A DNA stretch of 10,000 nucleotides from Kiritimatiellota bacterium (GTDB lineage: Bacteria > Verrucomicrobiota > Kiritimatiellia > JAAZAB01). The number at the start of each line of letters is the position of its first letter. Within the stretch, counting starts at the first letter, position 1. The stretch covers positions 1 through 10,000 of the forward strand of contig VSJD01000174.1 in assembly GCA_008636095.1 (NCBI GenBank), given 5' to 3'. The notes under the pieces were generated by a model. The model did no database searches and had not been told where the DNA came from. It saw only the letters and a list, made by a program, of their open reading frames with translations. This document shows, in pieces, positions 6,447 through 10,000 of the stretch. Position numbers and translations under genes: made by a program.

Positions 6447-6458
6447 ATTCTATATGAG

Positions 6459-6641
6459 GTGTTCGGTGTTCGGCAACCGGTGGCCTTCAATCCAAGTGTG
6501 GGAATATAGGCGTTTAGGAGTCTGGGCGCATGATGCAAATTCTTTACTCCCATAAATCCAAACTCCCATACTTCCATAAGCCAACACCCTTTAACAGATG
6601 CTGTTGTAATCTTCCACCCCCTGAACACCGAACACTGAACA
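6459..6641. repeat. nadK-tlyA spacer built of two nested inverted tandem arrays
   Basis: Outer pair: two GTGTTCG units (6459-6472) against CTGAACA, CCGAACA, CTGAACA (6621-6641); 6459-6473 pairs with 6628-6642 at 14 of 15. Inner pair: four 8-nt units at 6496-6527 (GTGTGGGA, ATATAGGC, GTTTAGGA, GTCTGGGC) against four at 6546-6577 (ACTCCCAT, AAATCCAA, ACTCCCAT, ACTTCCAT); 6499-6528 pairs with 6547-6576 at about 20 of 30. The arrays span nearly the whole 208-bp spacer, from 13 nt after the tlyA stop to 12 nt before the nadK ATG. Confidence 0.72.
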
Positions 6642-6654
6642 CTTTTCCGAGTAG

Positions 6655-7398
6655 CTATCCTGGTTTTTCCCAACAGGCTAAAAATTCAATATTGCCGGCG
6701 GGCCCCCGGATGGGCGATTCACAAACACCCCGCCACACTAATCCCAGTTCCACCTGGCCAAAGGCGCGTATTTTCGACACGACCCGTTCATGCACGGCGG
6801 CATCGCGCACAACGCCCCCGCGGCAAACCTCCTTGCGCCCGGCTTCAAATTGAGGCTTGATGAGCGTGATGATCCCCGCGCCACGGCACAGAGTAGTATT
6901 AACCGCCGGCAGGACTTTTGTCAATGAGATGAAGGAAACATCCACGGCGGCAAAAGCCGGCGCGGTGTCCAGATCGCCCGGCTTAAGGTAGCGGGCATTC
7001 ACCTGCTCCATCATAACCACCCGCGGATCCTGCCGGAGCTTCCAGTGCAGTTGTCCTTTACCGACGTCCACGGCGAACACTTTGGCGGCCCCATGCTGAA
7101 GCAGGCAATCGGTAAATCCGCCCGTGGAAGCGCCCACATCCAGGCAGATTTTATCCCGGACATCCAGGGCAAAGACTTCGAAGGCCCGTTCCAGTTTTTC
7201 GCCGCCGCGTCCGACGAACCGATCAGGCGCCGCAACGGCAAGAACAACTTCCGCCGGAAATTCCTGGCCCGGTTTAAGCGCCGGCTGTCCATCCGCGCGC
7301 ACCGTACCGGCCAGGATCAGGCGCTGGGCCTTGGCTCGGCTTTCCGCCAGATTCCGCATTACCAGTAATTGGTCTAACCGTTGGCGTTGGGTCTTCAT
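6655..7398 (-). CDS. tlyA: TlyA-family rRNA (cytidine-2'-O)-methyltransferase
   Basis: This 247-aa protein has an N-terminal S4 RNA-binding domain (about 6-60; QRLDQLLVMRNLAESRAKAQ), the FVGRGGEKL linker (61-69) and an FtsJ-like SAM methyltransferase domain: DVGASTGGFTDCLL (87-100), FAVDVGKGQL (108-117), DVSFISLTKVLPAV (153-166) and LIKPQFEAGR (179-188). In Mycobacterium TlyA 2'-O-methylates C1409 of 16S and C1920 of 23S rRNA and affects capreomycin sensitivity; the old name hemolysin A is misleading. Length is normal. No clear Shine-Dalgarno is seen before the ATG, and the 79-bp upstream gap shows no repeat array and no promoter I would defend. Confidence 0.95.
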   Translation of the reverse strand: MKTQRQRLDQLLVMRNLAESRAKAQRLILAGTVRADGQPALKPGQEFPAEVVLAVAAPDRFVGRGGEKLERAFEVFALDVRDKICLDVGASTGGFTDCLLQHGAAKVFAVDVGKGQLHWKLRQDPRVVMMEQVNARYLKPGDLDTAPAFAAVDVSFISLTKVLPAVNTTLCRGAGIITLIKPQFEAGRKEVCRGGVVRDAAVHERVVSKIRAFGQVELGLVWRGVCESPIRGPAGNIEFLACWEKPG

Positions 7399-7477
7399 GG
7401 GCGCAATATGTTTAACCTAAAATGATTTACGAACCACTACAAATCAGATTGCACGTCCGCTCCAGATAAAATGGCTT

Positions 7478-8632
7478 TTACTTTTTTCTGGAATGCGGGA
7501 TGGGCGGGTAATAGATAAAGAGGTGTGAAATGGCATCGGTTTCACCGAGGAAAATTTCGCCAAAGGGTCCGACGCTCATGGCGCCGATGGAGTGTGCAAA
7601 CCAATACTCCGGTATCGTGGTGCCGATGATCCCTAAGTCGCAAAACCCCTGTCCGGCGGGGTCATAGACGAACAGGTGTGCCATGCCTTTTGGTTCATCC
7701 ACGATCCCGTAGATCAGGCCATCGTGGCCTTCGACCAGAGAGCGGATATACGACTGCCGGTTGGGCTTGCCAAGGTTCGCCAGGTTTCCGGAGACCGGAT
7801 CATAGCGGAAAAGGTATCCATCGACTGTGGTGCCGCCGTAAACTGTATTAGCGCTGCTCACCAGTAAGCTTGCCACACCGGCCACGTAGCGTTTGCCGCT
7901 CTGGCAGGGAGCGTGGGCGTCCAGTGCCTGTAACTTTGCCTGGAAGGGTTCGTATTCCCAGAGCCGGCCTTCGGCGTAGGTGCCCAACAACCGACCGTCA
8001 TGGAGCAGGGCCAGGACGGGGCAGGCTCCTTCAATCTTGGCCAGCATTTGCGGCTGCGCCTTCTTGTTGTCAACTGCCAGGGAGAAAAGAAAGTTGCCGG
8101 GCGCTGTCAAGCCGTAAACCATCCGGTTGCTGCGGTTGAAGACCAGGGTGCTAACGCCTTCGCCCTTCTGTGGAGCCGGCAGAAATTCGACCGGCGAGAT
8201 TTCTCCGAGGAACTGTTCAAGTCCCTGGGCGGCTTCCAACCGGATATTGTGCCGGAACAGGCCGCCGCCATCCTTGCCGTGCCAGCCGCCAAGGATTTCC
8301 TCATTGCCGAGATCAACCAGGGCGCCGCCGGCAACAGGTCCCTGGCCAAGTTCAGCGACATGCGACACGCCGAAGGCCGAATGGAAATAGAACAGGTGGC
8401 CGCGGTTGCCGCCGGTGATGCCGTAAGTCAGGTTGCACTCCAGCGCCAACAGGGCGAAGATGGCCGATTCCTCCCGCAGGATTTTCGGTTTCACCAGAGC
8501 CTCTTTCAAGGCGAACCCGTAAATTGTCCCGCGCCGGACAAATGGGAAGGCCTTGTCGCGGTACAGACGAGCCATGTCGCTCTCGGCAACTACTGTCAGG
8601 GTTGGCCAAGCCGGGGTTTCAGCTGGTTTCAT
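7478..8632 (-). CDS. Cytosolic seven-unit beta-propeller-like protein (second of pair)
   Basis: The 384-aa protein from ATG at 8632 has AGGAAGGAAG upstream (complement of 8641-8650; the last GGAAG is 8 nt away). A GTG at 8662, overlapping the stop of the upstream gene, would add 10 residues but lacks a good ribosome site. Seven units of strand-[YG]-turn-LFxYD-strand-DLG type occur near residues 68-96, 112-141, 171-200, 215-237, 263-288, 307-335 and 359-377; the clearest are TVYGGTTVDGYLFRYDP and LIYGIVDEPKGMAHLFVYDP. This suggests a seven-bladed propeller. No signal peptide or membrane segment is seen, so it should be cytosolic. It resembles the neighbour at 8659-9792 in unit pattern. I know no function; sugar-lyase or scaffold roles are only guesses. 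Confidence 0.85.
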   Translation of the reverse strand: MKPAETPAWPTLTVVAESDMARLYRDKAFPFVRRGTIYGFALKEALVKPKILREESAIFALLALECNLTYGITGGNRGHLFYFHSAFGVSHVAELGQGPVAGGALVDLGNEEILGGWHGKDGGGLFRHNIRLEAAQGLEQFLGEISPVEFLPAPQKGEGVSTLVFNRSNRMVYGLTAPGNFLFSLAVDNKKAQPQMLAKIEGACPVLALLHDGRLLGTYAEGRLWEYEPFQAKLQALDAHAPCQSGKRYVAGVASLLVSSANTVYGGTTVDGYLFRYDPVSGNLANLGKPNRQSYIRSLVEGHDGLIYGIVDEPKGMAHLFVYDPAGQGFCDLGIIGTTIPEYWFAHSIGAMSVGPFGEIFLGETDAISHLFIYYPPIPHSRKK

Positions 8633-8658
8633 TGATAAAGCTTCCTTCCTCTCAGAAA

Positions 8659-9792
8659 TCACTCGGGGCGATAGATCAGGATGTTAACCGGGATCCGTTG
8701 GACACAGGCGAAATAGAGCGTGCCGGCCGGGTCGCAGACCACGCGCCAGGGGAAATTCCCCTGCCCGTTCAACTCCATCAGGCCAATTACCTCTTTCTTT
8801 CCGGTGGCAACATGGTAACGGGCCAGGATGTTGCCGTCGGACTGGTTGCGCTTCTGGTTAACCGTGTAATATATATGACCACTGTGGTCCGCCGTCATGC
8901 AACGCAGGAAGACAGCGGGGATGTCATCCAAGCCTGGACCGAGATCCTCGATCGCCGGCTCATCCCGGCGCGGATCGAAACGGAAGAGATGGTCGTTGGA
9001 ATAGGTCAGGCCGTAGATGAACCCGTCCGGGCCCTGGCACATATCGGTGATCCAGGAACAGGCCCCGGACTGATTCCAAGGTTCCACATAGGGGCGTGTG
9101 TCGAAAAAACGGAGCCGATCCTGCTTGACGTCGTACTTAATCAACCGTGAGGTAACGTCCGATGTGTAAAGGTTGCCGGTGCTGTCGAAAATCATGGCAA
9201 TGGGATACATCGAAGAGATCCGGCCGTAGTCCTTGAAATCCCGGCCGGCGAGGTCGGTGCGGAAAAAATGCGCTTTCGGATAGGTCGCACCATAGAGGCA
9301 TTTCCGTTTCTCGTCCAGCATCAGGTAGGGGATGCCTTCATGGGGCGTGATCACACCGAAGTCCACCGCTTCGCGGCTCTTGGTATCGTAGCGGAAGATA
9401 TGGGCGCCGGGAAAGCTCATCACGGGATCACCCCACATGGTAAACGGGCTCCAGATCGGGACGCCGATGGGCGGAGTGGTGCAATGGGTGGCACCGTAAA
9501 CCTTGCCGTCACGGGCGTGGCAGAGGGAGAAATGGATCTTGCCCTGGGTAGCATGACCGCTATCCGGTGGTTCCCCGGTGACCCGGCCGATGTCCGCAAG
9601 GTGCTGGAGCCGCCGGGCCTTTGTGTCATACATATATAATTGGGCAACCCCGCCGCCGCGGCCTTCCAAGCAGAGGCCGATATAGACCTGGGCGTCGTGC
9701 CCCATGGTGATGGTCCAGATGGTGTCGTGCTGTGGATGTTCCGGAAAGACAACGGATTCCCATTGCCGCGGATTCAGGATTGGGATAACCAT
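8659..9792 (-). CDS. Cytosolic seven-unit beta-propeller-like protein (first of pair)
   Basis: The 377-aa protein carries seven recurring units with a [VIL]Y[GxT]...[HL][IL]FR[YF]D.....DFG pattern near residues 36-69, 98-146, 166-190, 208-231, 259-285, 307-337 and 359-375. Good examples are HIFRYDTKSREAVDFG (131-146) and DHLFRFDPRRDE (267-278). Its length and unit count suit a seven-bladed propeller. No signal peptide or transmembrane segment is present; the protein is rich in Trp, His and Cys (for example CSWITDMCQGPDG, 245-257), which may line a ligand pocket. AAGGTG lies 7 nt before the ATG. It probably heads an operon with the paralogue-like gene 26 bp downstream. It might be a sugar-acid lyase, an SMP-30-like enzyme or a binding propeller; nothing in the sequence decides. 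Confidence 0.88.
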   Translation of the reverse strand: MVIPILNPRQWESVVFPEHPQHDTIWTITMGHDAQVYIGLCLEGRGGGVAQLYMYDTKARRLQHLADIGRVTGEPPDSGHATQGKIHFSLCHARDGKVYGATHCTTPPIGVPIWSPFTMWGDPVMSFPGAHIFRYDTKSREAVDFGVITPHEGIPYLMLDEKRKCLYGATYPKAHFFRTDLAGRDFKDYGRISSMYPIAMIFDSTGNLYTSDVTSRLIKYDVKQDRLRFFDTRPYVEPWNQSGACSWITDMCQGPDGFIYGLTYSNDHLFRFDPRRDEPAIEDLGPGLDDIPAVFLRCMTADHSGHIYYTVNQKRNQSDGNILARYHVATGKKEVIGLMELNGQGNFPWRVVCDPAGTLYFACVQRIPVNILIYRPE

Positions 9793-9836
9793 AAACTGAC
9801 ACCTTGATTTTGAAGGAATTTTGGTCGTCCATTAAA

Positions 9837-9887
9837 GGCCAAATCCCACCGCCGCTACGGCGCGACAACGGCCGGCGGAGCCTGGCC
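9837..9887 (-). promoter_or_regulatory. Hairpin in the leader of the propeller genes
   Basis: GGCCA (9837-9841) pairs with TGGCC (9883-9887), and CCGCCG (9849-9854) with CGGCGG (9873-9878), enclosing an 18-nt loop. It would fall in the 5' untranslated leader if the promoter at 9941-9968 is used, ending about 45 nt before the ATG. It could be a regulatory leader or another palindromic repeat. Confidence 0.4.
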
Positions 9888-9940
9888 AGTTTAAAAATAA
9901 TTACACAACATGTACTTTACCGACATTATTCATGCTTGTT

Positions 9941-9968
9941 AATTTACGCTTTTGTGATCATTTGTCAA
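9941..9968 (-). promoter_or_regulatory. Possible sigma-70-type promoter for the propeller pair
   Basis: On the minus strand TTGACA (complement of 9963-9968) is a perfect -35 box, followed after 16 nt by TAAATT (complement of 9941-9946, 4 of 6 to TATAAT). It lies about 150 nt upstream of the first propeller ATG in an AT-rich stretch. A short TGTC-AA-GACA dyad (9963-9972) overlaps the -35 box and could be an operator half-site pair. Housekeeping sigma consensus is assumed for this lineage. Confidence 0.45.
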
Positions 9969-10000
9969 GACAGCCGGTGGCGTACGGCCACAGCTGAACT

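Noticed and set aside
8000..8635. Long plus-strand frame opposite the second propeller gene
   Set aside because: GC-rich antisense shadow; the minus frame has ribosome site and repeated propeller units.

Overview
This 10 kb window reads as bacterial chromosome, with every supported gene on the minus strand, so transcription runs from position 10000 toward 1. The content is mostly housekeeping: Kdo transferase WaaA (lipid A / LPS core), a XerC/D-type recombinase, DprA, NAD kinase and TlyA. WaaA means a Gram-negative envelope. The uncharacterised cytosolic seven-unit propeller pair and the repeat-rich spacers would suit the PVC group (Kiritimatiellae/Lentisphaerae/Verrucomicrobia-like) or a similar uncultured lineage. 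That placement is inference, because no marker gene here settles it.

Layout in transcription order: a leader with a possible promoter (9793-10000); two adjacent paralogue-like propeller genes (9792-8659 and 8632-7478); tlyA (7398-6655); nadK (6446-5583); a 535-bp repeat-rich spacer; an unknown 207-aa protein (5047-4424); dprA (4281-3190); a 355-bp spacer with two strong hairpins; a xerC-like recombinase (2834-1824); waaA (1661-306); and the start of an MFS-type membrane protein (306-1, cut by the window edge) whose ATG overlaps the waaA stop.

The genes fall into loose functional groups. The propellers are probably co-expressed. tlyA next to nadK is a known neighbourhood in other bacteria. 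dprA and xerC lie near each other, as in the smf-topA-codV region of Firmicutes, but without topA. waaA is translationally coupled to the transporter.

The most striking feature is non-coding. All five spacers longer than 100 bp between minus-strand genes contain short degenerate tandem arrays with a 7- or 8-nt period. Each spacer uses a different word, and each array has an inverted partner, so the spacer can fold on itself. In three spacers the array ends 10-12 nt before the next start codon, and those three starts (waaA, dprA, nadK) have no Shine-Dalgarno sequence. A separate palindromic element occurs in a spacer and again, in frame, inside waaA. No rRNA, tRNA, CRISPR array, transposase or recognisable defence system was seen.
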